DNA of 64,000 bases from NCBI GenBank assembly GCA_021816455.1, contig JAKAXU010000009.1, forward strand, positions 1-64,000, in the 5' to 3' direction. A program made the position numbers and the translations under genes. Below, piece after piece: positions 18,458-28,048 of the stretch. This stretch comes from Acidobacteriota bacterium. Lineage in GTDB: Bacteria > Acidobacteriota > Terriglobia > Terriglobales > Acidobacteriaceae. Within the stretch, counting starts at the first letter, position 1, and the number at the start of each line of letters is the position of its first letter. The notes below the pieces were generated by a model that had not been told where the DNA came from, ran no database searches, and saw only the letters and a list, made by a program, of their open reading frames with translations.

Positions 18458-19426
18458 ATGCATGTGCATGCTCCTTCGTCGAAGCGCACCAGCCGCGTCC
18501 TCTGGGTCTCCATGGCAGCGACGCTGGCTTACGTCGGAGTCACGCTCTATGCCGGCTGGCGTGCGCATTCGCTGGCGCTGCTTTCGGAGGCCGGCCACAA
18601 CGCTTCGGACTTCCTCGCGCTGGCCCTGTCCTTTGTCGCCGTCTACTTTCAGCAGCAACCAGCCAACGATCTGAAGACCTTCGGCTATCAGCGGGCGGGC
18701 GTGCTGGCCGCATTCCTGAACGCCTCCACGCTGGTCGTCCTTTCGCTGTGGATCGGTGTCGAAGCGGTGCACCGGCTCAGCGCGCCAGTCGTCGTGCAGC
18801 CGCGCCTCATGATCGAGGTGGCGGCGGCGGGCGTCCTGATGAACGGAATGATCGCGGCGCTGCTGTGGGGAGTGGCCCGCGATGTGAATCTGCGCAGCGC
18901 CTTTCTGCACATGGCGGGTGACACTCTCTCCACCGCAGCCGTGATCGCAGGCGGATTCGCCATTCAGTTCACCGGCGAAAACTGGATCGACCCGGCGCTT
19001 TCACTCATCATTGCCGGGCTGATCCTGTGGAGTTCGCTCGGCATTGTCCGCGAGACGCTGAACATCCTGCTCGAAGGCACGCCGCGTGGCCTCACGCTCA
19101 GCACGATGCGCGAACGGATGCAGAGTCTCGATGGAGTGCTTAACGTGCATGATCTGCACGTCTGGAGCCTCGGCTCGCAGTCCCGCGCGCTGTCCTGCCA
19201 CGTGACCATCGACGACATTCCGCCGTCGGAAAGCAACTGCATTCTGCTCAAGCTGCAGGAGATGGCGCGGCACGAGTTCCACATCGCGCACACCACCATC
19301 CAATTCGAACATGAAGGCTGCGAAGCGCGCGAAGGTTGCGTGGTACCCGTCGAGAAGATGATCTCGGACTGCGCCGACGACCTTCATGAACATCACCATC
19401 ACGGGCCTCATCACCACGCGCATTGA
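18458..19426 (+). CDS. cation diffusion facilitator (CDF) zinc/divalent-metal exporter
   Basis: A 322-residue inner-membrane metal/proton antiporter. Six helices are evident. The metal-site pairs HxxxD occur in TM2 (His47-Asp51 in SEAGHNASDFLAL) and TM5 (HMAGDTLS), an HD-HD site typical of zinc-transporting CDFs such as CzcD/ZitB. The cytoplasmic domain contains VHDLHVWSLGS. The protein ends in a His-rich tail (LHEHHHHGPHHHAH) that can bind metal. The ATG used is preceded closely by AAGGA; a GTG two codons later has better spacing. An upstream open frame back to 18260 is not part of the family. Zinc export is the likely role. Confidence 0.9.
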   Translation: MHVHAPSSKRTSRVLWVSMAATLAYVGVTLYAGWRAHSLALLSEAGHNASDFLALALSFVAVYFQQQPANDLKTFGYQRAGVLAAFLNASTLVVLSLWIGVEAVHRLSAPVVVQPRLMIEVAAAGVLMNGMIAALLWGVARDVNLRSAFLHMAGDTLSTAAVIAGGFAIQFTGENWIDPALSLIIAGLILWSSLGIVRETLNILLEGTPRGLTLSTMRERMQSLDGVLNVHDLHVWSLGSQSRALSCHVTIDDIPPSESNCILLKLQEMARHEFHIAHTTIQFEHEGCEAREGCVVPVEKMISDCADDLHEHHHHGPHHHAH

Positions 19427-19510
19427 AATTCACCCCTGCTGAAATTCCGCACGCTGAATTTTTGGGTCGCAGATGATCCCGACATTTCCAGTCAGTGCTT
19501 CCGTTCGGGC

Positions 19511-21736
19511 ATGATAGTCTTCCAGCAAATGCTGGAGGTTTTCCCGTTGCGCATCTGTTTTTTTCGCACCTTTTTTTCGCTGAGAGCACAAACGTGCGCC
19601 GCGTTTCTCTTCCTTGTCCTGCTGGCTGCTTTTGCCAGTCCCGCAGGATTCGCCGCGAGCCGTGCATCGAGCCACGCTGTCATGCAGCCCGGCGATGCGC
19701 TCTCCGCGCTGAGCGGTGAATACACTGACACCAACGAGCCGGATACCCCTCTGAGCTTCTATGCGCGCGACGGAAAGCTGATAGTCGAAAGCGAGCGCAT
19801 GATGCCAGTCCCGCTGAAGGCTATTTCGGCGATGGAGTTTCGCAACGACAAAGGCGTCCTGTATCGCTTTGAACATGACACGACAGGCTGGACGGTCTCG
19901 TGGACTCTGCCAGGCCAGAACAGCGCCGCTGATAGCGTCTCAATGGTCCGGACCGGCGCTCCGGTGCCGCACGTCTTCCACGACTACGCGCGACGCGAGG
20001 CGATGATCCCGATGCGCGACGGAGTACGCCTCCATGCGGTAATCCTTACGCCGACAGACATCAAGGGGCCGCTTCCCATCCTGATGGACCGCACGCCGTA
20101 CGGCGTTGATAGCGTCTCCGGAGCAAGTTTTTTTGCGCGACGTCCGGAGTTGGCTCGCGAAGGTTACATCTATGTGGGGGAAGATATTCGCGGTCGCTTC
20201 GGCTCGGAAGGGCAGTTTCGCATGATGCGCCCGCTGGCCGATCATCACGACCCCAAAGCGGTGGACGAAAGCACCGACGCCTATGACACGGTGGCCTGGC
20301 TGGTGAAGCATGTGGCAGGCAACAACGGGCGGGTGGGCGTGGTGGGCACCAGCTATCCGGGCTTCCTGACCATGATGGCGGGCATCGATCCGCATCCGGC
20401 GGTGAAGGCCATCTCTCCCCAGGCGCCGATGATTGACGTCTGGCGCGGAGACGATTTTTTTCACAATGGCGCCTTCCGCCAGACTTATGGCTACGACTAC
20501 GGCATCATGCTCGAAACCGGCAAAGACAACGCCAAGGTGGACTACGGCAAGGACAGTGCGGGCGGCCCGCGCGACGGCTTCGATTACTTTCTGGAGCGGG
20601 GCAGTTTTGCCGCCGACGTAGCACAGTCCGGGGTGAAACAGAAGCTGCCCACCTGGCAGGACTTCCTCGATCACCCGGCCTATGACCCGGTGTGGCGCGA
20701 GCGCGGCGTCGAGTATCACCTGAACGCGGTTACTGTGCCCACGCTGACCGTCGGCGGCTACTACGACCAGGAGGACATGTGGGGACCGCAGGAGGAGTAC
20801 AAAAAGCTGGAGCCGCATGACACAGCACACGAAAACTTCCTGGTACTCGGGCCATGGCGCCACGGTTCCTGGGCCTTGACCTCGCGTCACATGGCAGCGC
20901 TGCAGTACGGCGAGCCGATCGGCAAGGAGTTTCGCGCGCGCATCGAAGCGCCGTTCTTCGCGAAATACCTCAAGGGCAAACCGGGATTCGATCTCACGGA
21001 TACGGCGAGCTTCCAGACCGGATCGAACAGCTGGAAGTATTACCCGCATTTTCCGCCGCCGGAGTCGAAGCCGACCGACTTCTGCCTGGGTGCGGATGGC
21101 GCGGTCGAGGCCGGAACGGGCTGCAAGGACGGCCGCGTGAGCTATGTATCAGATCCGGCGAATCCGGTGCCCTATCGCCACCGGCCGATCCAGCCGACCT
21201 ACGGCAAAGGCTCGCAGTGGTACACGTGGATGGTCGAGGACCAGCGCTTTGTGACCGGGCGAAAGGATGTGGCCGTATGGCGCATGCCACTGGACCACGA
21301 CCTGACGGTAACCGGCGAGGTGATGGCGGACATCTTCGCCGCGACCACGGGTAGCGACGGTGATTTTGTGGTGAAGGTGATCGACCAGTACCCGGACAAC
21401 GACGCCGACCCCACCATGCGCGGCTTCCAGTTGATGACCAACATGGAGATATTCCGCGGGCGCTACCGCACGGGATTCGACCACCCCGAGGCTCTCATGC
21501 CGGGCGCAGTGAACGAGTTTCGCTGGAGTCTGCACGACGTGGATCACGTCTTCAAAAAAGGCCATACGCTGATGGTCGAGGTACAGAGCACGTGGTTCCC
21601 GCTCTACGACCGCAACCCACAGACCTTCGTGCCCAACATCATGACCGCCCGCCCGGAGGACTACAAAGCGGCGACAATCTCGATCGTCTCGGACGCAACG
21701 CACCGTTCGCGGGTAGTGTTACCGGTGATGCCGTGA
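19511..21736 (+). CDS. secreted CocE/NonD (S15-like) hydrolase
   Basis: A 741-residue exported hydrolase of the CocE/NonD, X-Pro dipeptidyl-peptidase-like group. An unusually long N-terminus precedes the hydrophobic signal core (about residues 28-48). The extra N-terminal part of the mature protein (about 60-150) precedes the catalytic alpha/beta domain, which opens with MIPMRDGVRLHAVILTP. The triad is recognisable: Ser281 in GTSYPG, Asp in GGYYDQEDMWG and His in LGPWRHGSW. A C-terminal jelly-roll (about 550-741) is typical. Relatives hydrolyse esters, acyl amides or proline peptides. Neither the ATG used nor Met7 (19529) has a good ribosome site, so the start is uncertain. Confidence 0.85.
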   Translation: MIVFQQMLEVFPLRICFFRTFFSLRAQTCAAFLFLVLLAAFASPAGFAASRASSHAVMQPGDALSALSGEYTDTNEPDTPLSFYARDGKLIVESERMMPVPLKAISAMEFRNDKGVLYRFEHDTTGWTVSWTLPGQNSAADSVSMVRTGAPVPHVFHDYARREAMIPMRDGVRLHAVILTPTDIKGPLPILMDRTPYGVDSVSGASFFARRPELAREGYIYVGEDIRGRFGSEGQFRMMRPLADHHDPKAVDESTDAYDTVAWLVKHVAGNNGRVGVVGTSYPGFLTMMAGIDPHPAVKAISPQAPMIDVWRGDDFFHNGAFRQTYGYDYGIMLETGKDNAKVDYGKDSAGGPRDGFDYFLERGSFAADVAQSGVKQKLPTWQDFLDHPAYDPVWRERGVEYHLNAVTVPTLTVGGYYDQEDMWGPQEEYKKLEPHDTAHENFLVLGPWRHGSWALTSRHMAALQYGEPIGKEFRARIEAPFFAKYLKGKPGFDLTDTASFQTGSNSWKYYPHFPPPESKPTDFCLGADGAVEAGTGCKDGRVSYVSDPANPVPYRHRPIQPTYGKGSQWYTWMVEDQRFVTGRKDVAVWRMPLDHDLTVTGEVMADIFAATTGSDGDFVVKVIDQYPDNDADPTMRGFQLMTNMEIFRGRYRTGFDHPEALMPGAVNEFRWSLHDVDHVFKKGHTLMVEVQSTWFPLYDRNPQTFVPNIMTARPEDYKAATISIVSDATHRSRVVLPVMP

Positions 21737-21765
21737 GAGATACATAACACGCGTACACGTCTGGT

Positions 21766-21963
21766 GTGCATAGGAGCCTTACCCTCGTCATCGACGACTG
21801 CGTCATTGTAAAAGCCGGCTACACGGCAAGCGAAATGGGCACGAGGATGAATCAGTACATTCGCGACCGCCTTGCCGAGTTGACAGGCGAAGAGGATACG
21901 GAAGCAACCATCGCGCGGTTCCGAACACTGTCGGGGCAGGGAAATTCAAACGGGTGGAAGTGA
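21766..21963 (+). pseudogene. orphan VapB-like antitoxin, apparently truncated by a stop codon
   Basis: A 65-codon frame from GTG. LTLVIDDCVIVKAGYTASEMG then TRMNQYIRDRLAELTG resembles the ribbon-helix-helix start of VapB-type antitoxins, and DTEATIARFRTLSGQGNSNG is close to the conserved C-terminal half of that group. In such proteins a GWKFNREE-type tail follows; here GWK is followed directly by TGA and then, in the same frame, by NREERYREID before the next stop. This looks like a nonsense change in place of Phe. No VapC (PIN) toxin lies downstream; prfA does. Family assignment is from pattern memory, not a search. Confidence 0.5.
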
Positions 21964-22173
21964 AATCGAGAAGAAAGATATCGGGAAATCGACTAGAATG
22001 GACTTCAGAAGATGATCCCGCACCAACCCATCTCGGCGCTTCTCTAGCGGCTTCCGCCGCCGACACTGTTTCTGCGCCTGTTTCCCCGTCCCAACATCCG
22101 GTATCAAGAAGAAAAGCACACGCGTTGCTCGTGTATGGCAACGCAATTGGCTGCTGAATGCGAGAGTTGAATC

Positions 22174-23250
22174 ATGTTTGACCGTTTAGAACAGATGGAG
22201 ATCCGTTACGTCGAATTGGGCGAGCAGCTCGCTCTGCCCGAAATCCAGCAGGACCGCGAAGCCTACCAGAAGACTGCGAAGATGCATCGCGACCTCGAGG
22301 GTACGGTGGAGAAATATCGCGAGTACAAGCAGGCGAAACAAGGCCTTGAAGACGCGCGCCTGATGATGGCCGAAAGCGATGCCGAGCTGCGCGCGATGGC
22401 CGCCGAAGAGATTGCCGCGCTGGAGCCGCGGGTGGTCGAGATCGAAGCCGAGTTGAAGATTCTGCTGTTACCGAAAGACCCCAACGATGAGAAGAACGTC
22501 ATCCTCGAAATACGCGCGGGCACGGGTGGCGATGAGGCATCCCTGTTTGTCGCCGAGGTCTATCGCATGTATCTGCGCTTTGCCGAGCAGCATCGCTGGA
22601 AGGTGGAGATACTTTCTTCGTCTGAGTCCGCCGTCGGCGGGCTGAAGGAAGTGATTGCACTGATCGAAGGCGACAGAGTGTATTCGCAGATGAAGTACGA
22701 AAGCGGCGTGCACCGCGTGCAGCGCGTGCCGGCGACCGAGACGCAGGGACGAGTACACACCTCGGCCATCACCGTCGCTGTCTTGCCGGAGGCCGAGGAG
22801 GTGGATATCAAGATCGAAGCCAAGGATCTGCGCATCGATACCTTCTGTTCGTCCGGGCCGGGAGGTCAGAGCGTGAACACGACGTACTCGGCGATTCGCA
22901 TCACACACCTGCCCACCAACACGGTGGTGAGCTGCCAGGACGAAAAATCGCAGATCAAGAATCGCGAAAAAGCGATGCGCGTGCTGCGCTCGCGGCTCTA
23001 TGAAGTCGAGATGGAGCGGCAGCATGAGGCACTGGCCAAAGAGCGCAAACAGCAGGTGGGCACCGGCGATCGCAGCGAAAAGATCCGCACCTACAACTTC
23101 CCGCAAAATCGCCTGACCGATCATCGCATCGGACTGACGCTACACCAGCTTGACCTGATCATGGAAGGCCGCTTGCAGGCGATCGTCGATGCGCTCATCG
23201 CGCACGATCAGGCCGAGCAGTTGAAGGCCGACACAGCACATGCGGCCTGA
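22174..23250 (+). CDS. prfA: peptide chain release factor 1
   Basis: A 358-residue RF1, normal length. It recognises UAA/UAG stop codons and triggers peptide release on the ribosome. The codon-recognition tripeptide region reads VPATET (P186-A-T188) and the catalytic GGQ is at residues 230-232 inside [15 protein letters not shown]; its Gln is the usual target of the methyltransferase encoded next. GAGAG lies before the ATG. The gene overlaps prmC by 11 bases, the common prfA-prmC pairing. Confidence 0.97.
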   Translation: MFDRLEQMEIRYVELGEQLALPEIQQDREAYQKTAKMHRDLEGTVEKYREYKQAKQGLEDARLMMAESDAELRAMAAEEIAALEPRVVEIEAELKILLLPKDPNDEKNVILEIRAGTGGDEASLFVAEVYRMYLRFAEQHRWKVEILSSSESAVGGLKEVIALIEGDRVYSQMKYESGVHRVQRVPATETQGRVHTSAITVAVLPEAEEVDIKIEAKDLRIDTFCSSGPGGQSVNTTYSAIRITHLPTNTVVSCQDEKSQIKNREKAMRVLRSRLYEVEMERQHEALAKERKQQVGTGDRSEKIRTYNFPQNRLTDHRIGLTLHQLDLIMEGRLQAIVDALIAHDQAEQLKADTAHAA

Positions 23251-24139
23251 CACAGACACAGTGCGCGCGTTGCTGCGCCGCGCCGAATCCGTTCTGCTTG
23301 CAGGACCGCATCCAGACCGCGCGCGCGCCGACGCAGAACTGCTGCTGCGTAACGCTCTGAATCGCGACAAAGCATGGCTCATCGCCCACGCGGACGACCC
23401 GGTTCCTTCCGATTCCGGAGCGCTTTTCGAGCAGTGGCTGCGCAGGCGATGTAACGGCGAGCCGGTGCAGTACATCCTTGGCGAAGCGGAATTTTTCGGG
23501 CTTGCCTTAACGGTCGATCCGGCCGTGCTCATTCCGCGCCCGGAGACCGAAGTGCTGGTCGAGCACGCGCTCGATTTTCTTCGCGGACGGGAGCATCCGC
23601 GCATCCTGGACGTAGGAACCGGATCTGGCGCAATCGCCGTGGCACTGGCCGTCGCGCGGCAGGACGCACAGTTGACCGCCGTCGATCTCTCGGATGTTGC
23701 GCTGCGCGTTGCCGCTGCCAACGCCGCGCGTCACGGCGTGGTCGATCGCATCACCTTTGTGCAGAGTGACCTGTTTTCCGCGCTGGCCGACGAGCGCTTC
23801 GACTGCATTGTCTCCAACCCTCCCTATGTAGCCCGGCAAGAGCAGGCGACACTTACCGTCGAGGTGCGCGACCATGAGCCTGCCCTTGCGCTCTTTGCCG
23901 ACAACGAAGGACTGGCGATCTACCAGCGCCTGATTCCCGCCGCGCGCGCGCATCTCGCACCCAGCGGCATGATTGCGCTGGAGATCGGTTTCGGACAGCA
24001 CTCTTCTGTTTCTGCGCTCCTGGCTGCCGCTGATTTTCATCCAATCGAAACTCTCACCGACTATCAGCAGATTCCGCGCGTTCTGAGCGCTCGCAATATC
24101 TTTCCGTTGCGCGCAGAGGCGGCCACATCGTGCAACTAA
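23240..24139 (+). CDS. prmC: release factor glutamine N5-methyltransferase
   Basis: A 299-residue SAM-dependent methyltransferase that modifies the Gln of the GGQ motif in release factors. An N-terminal helical domain (about residues 1-80) is followed by the catalytic fold. [16 protein letters not shown] is the SAM-binding motif I, and SNPPYVAR is the NPPY active-site motif. The start ATG lies inside the end of prfA, so translation is probably coupled. Confidence 0.96.
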   Translation: MRPDTDTVRALLRRAESVLLAGPHPDRARADAELLLRNALNRDKAWLIAHADDPVPSDSGALFEQWLRRRCNGEPVQYILGEAEFFGLALTVDPAVLIPRPETEVLVEHALDFLRGREHPRILDVGTGSGAIAVALAVARQDAQLTAVDLSDVALRVAAANAARHGVVDRITFVQSDLFSALADERFDCIVSNPPYVARQEQATLTVEVRDHEPALALFADNEGLAIYQRLIPAARAHLAPSGMIALEIGFGQHSSVSALLAAADFHPIETLTDYQQIPRVLSARNIFPLRAEAATSCN

Positions 24140-24194
24140 ACTGGAATTGGAGCATCTCTTGTAAGGTGCCATTTTCCCATCCCTGAGGTTTCCC

Positions 24195-25238
24195 ATGACT
24201 GCATCCCGAGGCTACGCCGCGACCAGCGCGCAATCTCCACTCGCGCCGTTTTCCTTCCAGCGGCGCGAACCGCTTGCAACCGACATCGTCATCGACATTC
24301 TCTACTGTGGCGTCTGCCACAGCGACCTGCACATGGCGCGCAACGAGTGGGGGCAATCCACCTATCCTCTCGTGCCTGGGCATGAGATCGTGGGCCGAGT
24401 GACCGCAGTCGGCTCTGCGGTCTCGCGCTTCAAGGTGGGTGAGATCGCAGCCGTCGGCGTCATCGTGGACTCCTGCCGCGCCTGCGCTCCGTGCAAAGGC
24501 GGCGAGGAGCACTACTGCGAACAGGGAGCGACGCTCACCTATGCCGCAAAAGACCGCGTCGATGGCTCCATCACCATGGGTGGCTACTCGAGCAACTACG
24601 TTGTGGACGAGCGTTTTGCGCACACTGTTCCGGCCAACCTCGATCTCGCCGGCGTCGCTCCGCTGCTATGTGCCGGCATCACCACTTACTCGCCGCTGCG
24701 CCACTGGAAGGTTGGCCCTGGCATGAAAGTCGGCATTGTCGGCCTGGGCGGACTTGGACACATGGGCCTGAAGTTTGCTCACTCCTTCGGCGCGCATGTC
24801 GTCCAACTCACCACGTCGCTCAAGAAGAAAGATGACGCACTGCGTCTCGGCGCAAAAGAGGTCCTGCTCTCAACGGACTCCGCAGCGATGGCACGCCACG
24901 CACGCAGCTTCGACTTCATCCTCGACACTGCCTCGGCGCCGCATGACCTTGACCCCTACCTCTCGCTTCTGAAACAGGACGGAACGCTGACTCTTGTCGG
25001 ACTGCCGGAAAAGCCTCCCGCCGTCAGTGTTTTCTCGCTCATCACCAAGCGGCTTTCGATCGCCGGATCGATGATCGGCGGAATGCCGGAGACGCAGGAG
25101 ATGCTCGACTACTGCGGCAAACACAACATCACCGCGGATGTCGAAGTGGTTCCCGTCCCGCAGATCAATGAAGCGTTTGATCGGATGCTGCGCCAGGACG
25201 TGAAGTATCGCTTCGTGCTCGACATGAAGACGCTCTGA
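24195..25238 (+). CDS. NAD(P)-dependent zinc alcohol dehydrogenase (cinnamyl-alcohol type, YahK-like)
   Basis: A 347-residue MDR-superfamily oxidoreductase. The catalytic zinc motif CGVCHSDLH, the GHEIVG segment, the structural zinc cluster (CRACAPCKGGEEHYC) and the nucleotide-binding GLGGLGHMGLKFA are all present in order. This arrangement fits the cinnamyl-alcohol dehydrogenase/YahK branch that reduces aldehydes with NADPH. CTGAGG precedes the ATG. It stands alone, separated from prmC by 55 bases and ending at a shared terminator with the convergent his operon. The physiological aldehyde is not known. Confidence 0.92.
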   Translation: MTASRGYAATSAQSPLAPFSFQRREPLATDIVIDILYCGVCHSDLHMARNEWGQSTYPLVPGHEIVGRVTAVGSAVSRFKVGEIAAVGVIVDSCRACAPCKGGEEHYCEQGATLTYAAKDRVDGSITMGGYSSNYVVDERFAHTVPANLDLAGVAPLLCAGITTYSPLRHWKVGPGMKVGIVGLGGLGHMGLKFAHSFGAHVVQLTTSLKKKDDALRLGAKEVLLSTDSAAMARHARSFDFILDTASAPHDLDPYLSLLKQDGTLTLVGLPEKPPAVSVFSLITKRLSIAGSMIGGMPETQEMLDYCGKHNITADVEVVPVPQINEAFDRMLRQDVKYRFVLDMKTL

Positions 25239-25274
25239 AGCTGCCTGCATTGATGCAGCCATTGATACAAAATA

Positions 25275-25311
25275 TGGGGGACAGGCATCGCGTACTGTCC
25301 TCCATCTTTTT
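25275..25311. terminator. bidirectional terminator between alcohol dehydrogenase and hisA
   Basis: Arms TGGGGGACAG and CTGTCCTCCA pair with one G-T position around a 10-base loop, followed by TCTTTTT on the plus strand. It sits between convergent stop codons and could end both transcripts, although a U-run is only present for the plus-strand one. Confidence 0.75.
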
Positions 25312-25320
25312 GCGCAACAC

Positions 25321-26007
25321 TCAGGCTTTCAGCAGATTGGTATAGATCGCCATCCCCGCCACGGCATCCACTCCCATAGCATCCAGCGCGTCAATCTCGC
25401 TCTGACTGCGAATGCCACCGGCCACAATCAGTCTGCGCCGGGTGCACACGCGCAGCCGTTCGGCTGTCTCCAGCGGAAATCCCTGTAAAAGGCCCTCGCC
25501 ATCGATGTGCGTGTAGAGATAGCCCTCCACGAAGGGATCCAGTTGCGTCATGGCTTCCTCAGCCGTCAATGCAATCGACACCGTCCAGCCTTTGATCGCG
25601 ATTCTTCCACCGCGCGAATCGATACCCGCCAGCACAAACTTCGCGTCAACGGCTGCGGCTATCTCCTGAGCGAACTCCGTACGCACCACGCCACGGCCCT
25701 CTCGCTCCGCGAACAACGCCGAACCGAGAATCACCTGCCGCGCGCCCGCTTCCAGTCTGCGACGCGCAGCTTCCACCGTGCGGATGCCGCCGCCCACCTG
25801 CACAGGCAACCGTCGCGCAATCCGCTCCACCAGCGAGGTATTCTCGCCCTTGCACATGGCCGCATCCAGGTCGATCAACTGCACGCGCGGATACGCTGCA
25901 AAGCGCTCAATCCAGTAATCGATATCGTCGGAGGCAACGCGAAGGCGCTCGCCCTGCTCCAGTTGAACAACACGACCGCCCATCAGATCAATCGAAGGAA
26001 TCAGCAT
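25321..26007 (-). CDS. hisA: phosphoribosylformimino-5-aminoimidazole carboxamide ribotide isomerase
   Basis: A 228-residue (beta/alpha)8 barrel, slightly shorter than usual. It isomerises ProFAR to PRFAR, the fourth step of histidine synthesis. The N-terminal catalytic Asp is in IPSIDLMGG, the phosphate loops are VGGGIRT and VAGGIRS, and the second catalytic Asp is in LAGIDSRGG. The ATG follows GGTGAGGA and lies inside the last codons of hisF (7-base overlap), so it is translationally coupled. It is the last gene of the operon. A longer in-frame start at 26112 lies deep inside hisF. Confidence 0.95.
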   Translation of the reverse strand: MLIPSIDLMGGRVVQLEQGERLRVASDDIDYWIERFAAYPRVQLIDLDAAMCKGENTSLVERIARRLPVQVGGGIRTVEAARRRLEAGARQVILGSALFAEREGRGVVRTEFAQEIAAAVDAKFVLAGIDSRGGRIAIKGWTVSIALTAEEAMTQLDPFVEGYLYTHIDGEGLLQGFPLETAERLRVCTRRRLIVAGGIRSQSEIDALDAMGVDAVAGMAIYTNLLKA

Positions 26008-26780
26008 GGAATCCTCACCGGAATTTTCTGAGCGGCAAGCTGTTCTTTCAGCACGCGCGCGCTCGATACACCGAAGTGGAAGATGCTTGCCGCGAGCGCC
26101 GCATCCGCGCAACCAGCAGTGAACACCTCAGCGAAATGCTGCACACTGCCTGCTCCGCCGGAAGCGATCACGGGAATCTGCACCGCACGGCTGACCGCCG
26201 CAGTCAGCTCACAATCGAAGCCCGCGCGTGTACCGTCGGCATCCATCGACGTCAGCAGAATCTCGCCCGCGCCGTGCTGCTCGGCATCGCGCGCCCACTC
26301 GATCACCGTCCGCCCGGCATCGCGCCGACCGCCGTGCGTGAAGACACGGGCATCTCGCACGGGATCCGCAGCCCCAACATTCCGCCTTGCATCGATCGCA
26401 ACCACGACGGCCTGCGCGCCATATTCTGCGCCAATCATCGTAATCAGTTCCGGATTCTGCAATGCCGCCGAATTCAGACTCACCTTATCCGCGCCCGCAT
26501 CGAAGACCGCCGCTGCGTCCTCCAGCGTGCGAATGCCGCCGCCCACCGTGAACGGAATGAAAAGCTGCTGCGCCGCGCGCCGCACTGTTTCCAGCAGTGT
26601 TGCACGGCCTTCGTGCGTCGCCGTAATATCCAGCAGCACAATCTCATCGGCTCCGTCTTCAGCATGGCGATGCGCCAGTTCGGCAGGATCGCCGGCGTCG
26701 ATCAGATTCACAAACTGAACGCCCTTCACCACACGTCCATTCCGCACATCCAGGCAAGCAATCACGCGTCGCGTCAGCAT
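26001..26780 (-). CDS. hisF: imidazole glycerol phosphate synthase, cyclase subunit
   Basis: A 259-residue (beta/alpha)8 barrel that, with HisH, turns PRFAR plus ammonia into imidazole glycerol phosphate and AICAR. It opens with [18 protein letters not shown] (catalytic Asp in CLDV), has [11 protein letters not shown], the second catalytic Asp in VVVAIDARR and the phosphate loops MDADGT and SGGAGS. Its start overlaps the end of hisH by 7 bases. The paralogous hisA follows. Confidence 0.97.
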   Translation of the reverse strand: MLTRRVIACLDVRNGRVVKGVQFVNLIDAGDPAELAHRHAEDGADEIVLLDITATHEGRATLLETVRRAAQQLFIPFTVGGGIRTLEDAAAVFDAGADKVSLNSAALQNPELITMIGAEYGAQAVVVAIDARRNVGAADPVRDARVFTHGGRRDAGRTVIEWARDAEQHGAGEILLTSMDADGTRAGFDCELTAAVSRAVQIPVIASGGAGSVQHFAEVFTAGCADAALAASIFHFGVSSARVLKEQLAAQKIPVRIPC

Positions 26781-27376
26781 GCGGAAAACTCCAGAAAGTT
26801 ACGCAAAATCTGCAACCCGGTTGCGCCGGATTTCTCCGGATGGAACTGCACGCCGCAGACGCGCTCGCGCTGACAAGCCGCCGCAAATGGGCCCATATAC
26901 TCCGTCGTGACAATTGTCTCTGTGCCCACAGGCGCGCGCCACGAGTGAGTGAAGTAGGCGAAGTCTCCGCTCGCCACACCCTTCAGCAGTGGCGTCGCTG
27001 CCAGTTCATTCAGTTGGTTCCAGCCCACGTGCGGCACTTTTTGCCCGTTCGCCGGAAAGCGTGAAACCGTCTGCTGAAAATATCCCAGTCCCGGATGACC
27101 CGGCGCTTCCGTGCTGCCTGCATAGAGCCACTGCATTCCAACGCAGATGCCAAGAAATGGCACGCCCCGCGCGATTGCGCGACGAATGGCCTCGGCGAGT
27201 CCACCCTGCTCCAGGCGCGCAGTGGCGGCGAAGTGCCCTACACCCGGAAGCACCATGCTCGTTGCCCGCTCCATCGCTTCGGCCTGCGACGTAACGAATA
27301 CTTCCGTTCCCAGAAAATGCAACGCCTTCACCACCGAGGTCAGATTGCCCGCCTTGTAGTCAATCACGGTCAGCAT
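26774..27376 (-). CDS. hisH: imidazole glycerol phosphate synthase, glutamine amidotransferase subunit
   Basis: A 200-residue class I glutaminase that feeds ammonia to HisF. The nucleophile Cys is in [10 protein letters not shown], the oxyanion motif is PGVGHF, the product-interface segment is VPHVGWNQL and the His-Glu pair lies in VQFHPEKSG. It starts 27 bases after hisB and overlaps hisF, so the two subunits are made from adjacent coupled frames. Confidence 0.97.
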   Translation of the reverse strand: MLTVIDYKAGNLTSVVKALHFLGTEVFVTSQAEAMERATSMVLPGVGHFAATARLEQGGLAEAIRRAIARGVPFLGICVGMQWLYAGSTEAPGHPGLGYFQQTVSRFPANGQKVPHVGWNQLNELAATPLLKGVASGDFAYFTHSWRAPVGTETIVTTEYMGPFAAACQRERVCGVQFHPEKSGATGLQILRNFLEFSAC

Positions 27377-27403
27377 CGTTCACCCCGCGCGCAATCCTCT
27401 CCA

Positions 27404-28048
27404 TTACAGCAATCCCTTCGTACTCGGCAGCAGATCCGCCATCTGACGGTCGCGCGAACAAGCCCCGCGCATTGCGCGTGCAAAGGCCTTGAAGCATGCT
27501 TCAATTTTGTGATGATTGCTGCGGCCATACATCACCTTCACATGCACATTGGCCCGAGCGCCGCGCGCAAATCCTTCAAAAAAATCTGTCACAAGCTCCG
27601 TTTGCAGATCGCCGATCAGCCGCGTCCGCACCGCCGTATCCACAACAAACGCAGTGCGCCCGGAGAGGTCCACGGCGGCTACTGCAAGCGTCTCGTCCAT
27701 AGGCATTACAAAATAGCCAGCGCGCAGGATTCCATGCTTGTCACCAAGCGCGCGATCGAACGCCTCGCCAAGCGCAATCCCCACATCTTCCACCGTGTGA
27801 TGCTGGTCTACGTCCAAATCGCCTTTGCACATCAACTCCAGATCGAATCCACCGTGCCGCGCAAACGACTCCAGCATGTGATCGAAGAAGCGGATCCCCG
27901 TACGCACGTTGTACTGTCCACGCCCTTCAATCGTCAGTCGCAGCACAATCGTCGTCTCCGTCGTATGCCGCATGATTTCTGACTGTCGCACCGTCACATC
28001 GTGCAACGGAAACTCCGGCTCACTTTCTGATGTTTTGAGTTGCTTCAT
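27404..28048 (-). CDS. hisB: imidazoleglycerol-phosphate dehydratase (monofunctional)
   Basis: A 214-residue IGPD, sixth pathway step. The manganese-binding motifs are present: [30 protein letters not shown], and [16 protein letters not shown]. No HisB phosphatase domain is attached, so histidinol phosphatase must be encoded elsewhere. The start overlaps the hisDC stop (ATGA). The N-terminal 20 residues are longer than in most homologues but follow this coupled start. Confidence 0.96.
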   Translation of the reverse strand: MKQLKTSESEPEFPLHDVTVRQSEIMRHTTETTIVLRLTIEGRGQYNVRTGIRFFDHMLESFARHGGFDLELMCKGDLDVDQHHTVEDVGIALGEAFDRALGDKHGILRAGYFVMPMDETLAVAAVDLSGRTAFVVDTAVRTRLIGDLQTELVTDFFEGFARGARANVHVKVMYGRSNHHKIEACFKAFARAMRGACSRDRQMADLLPSTKGLL

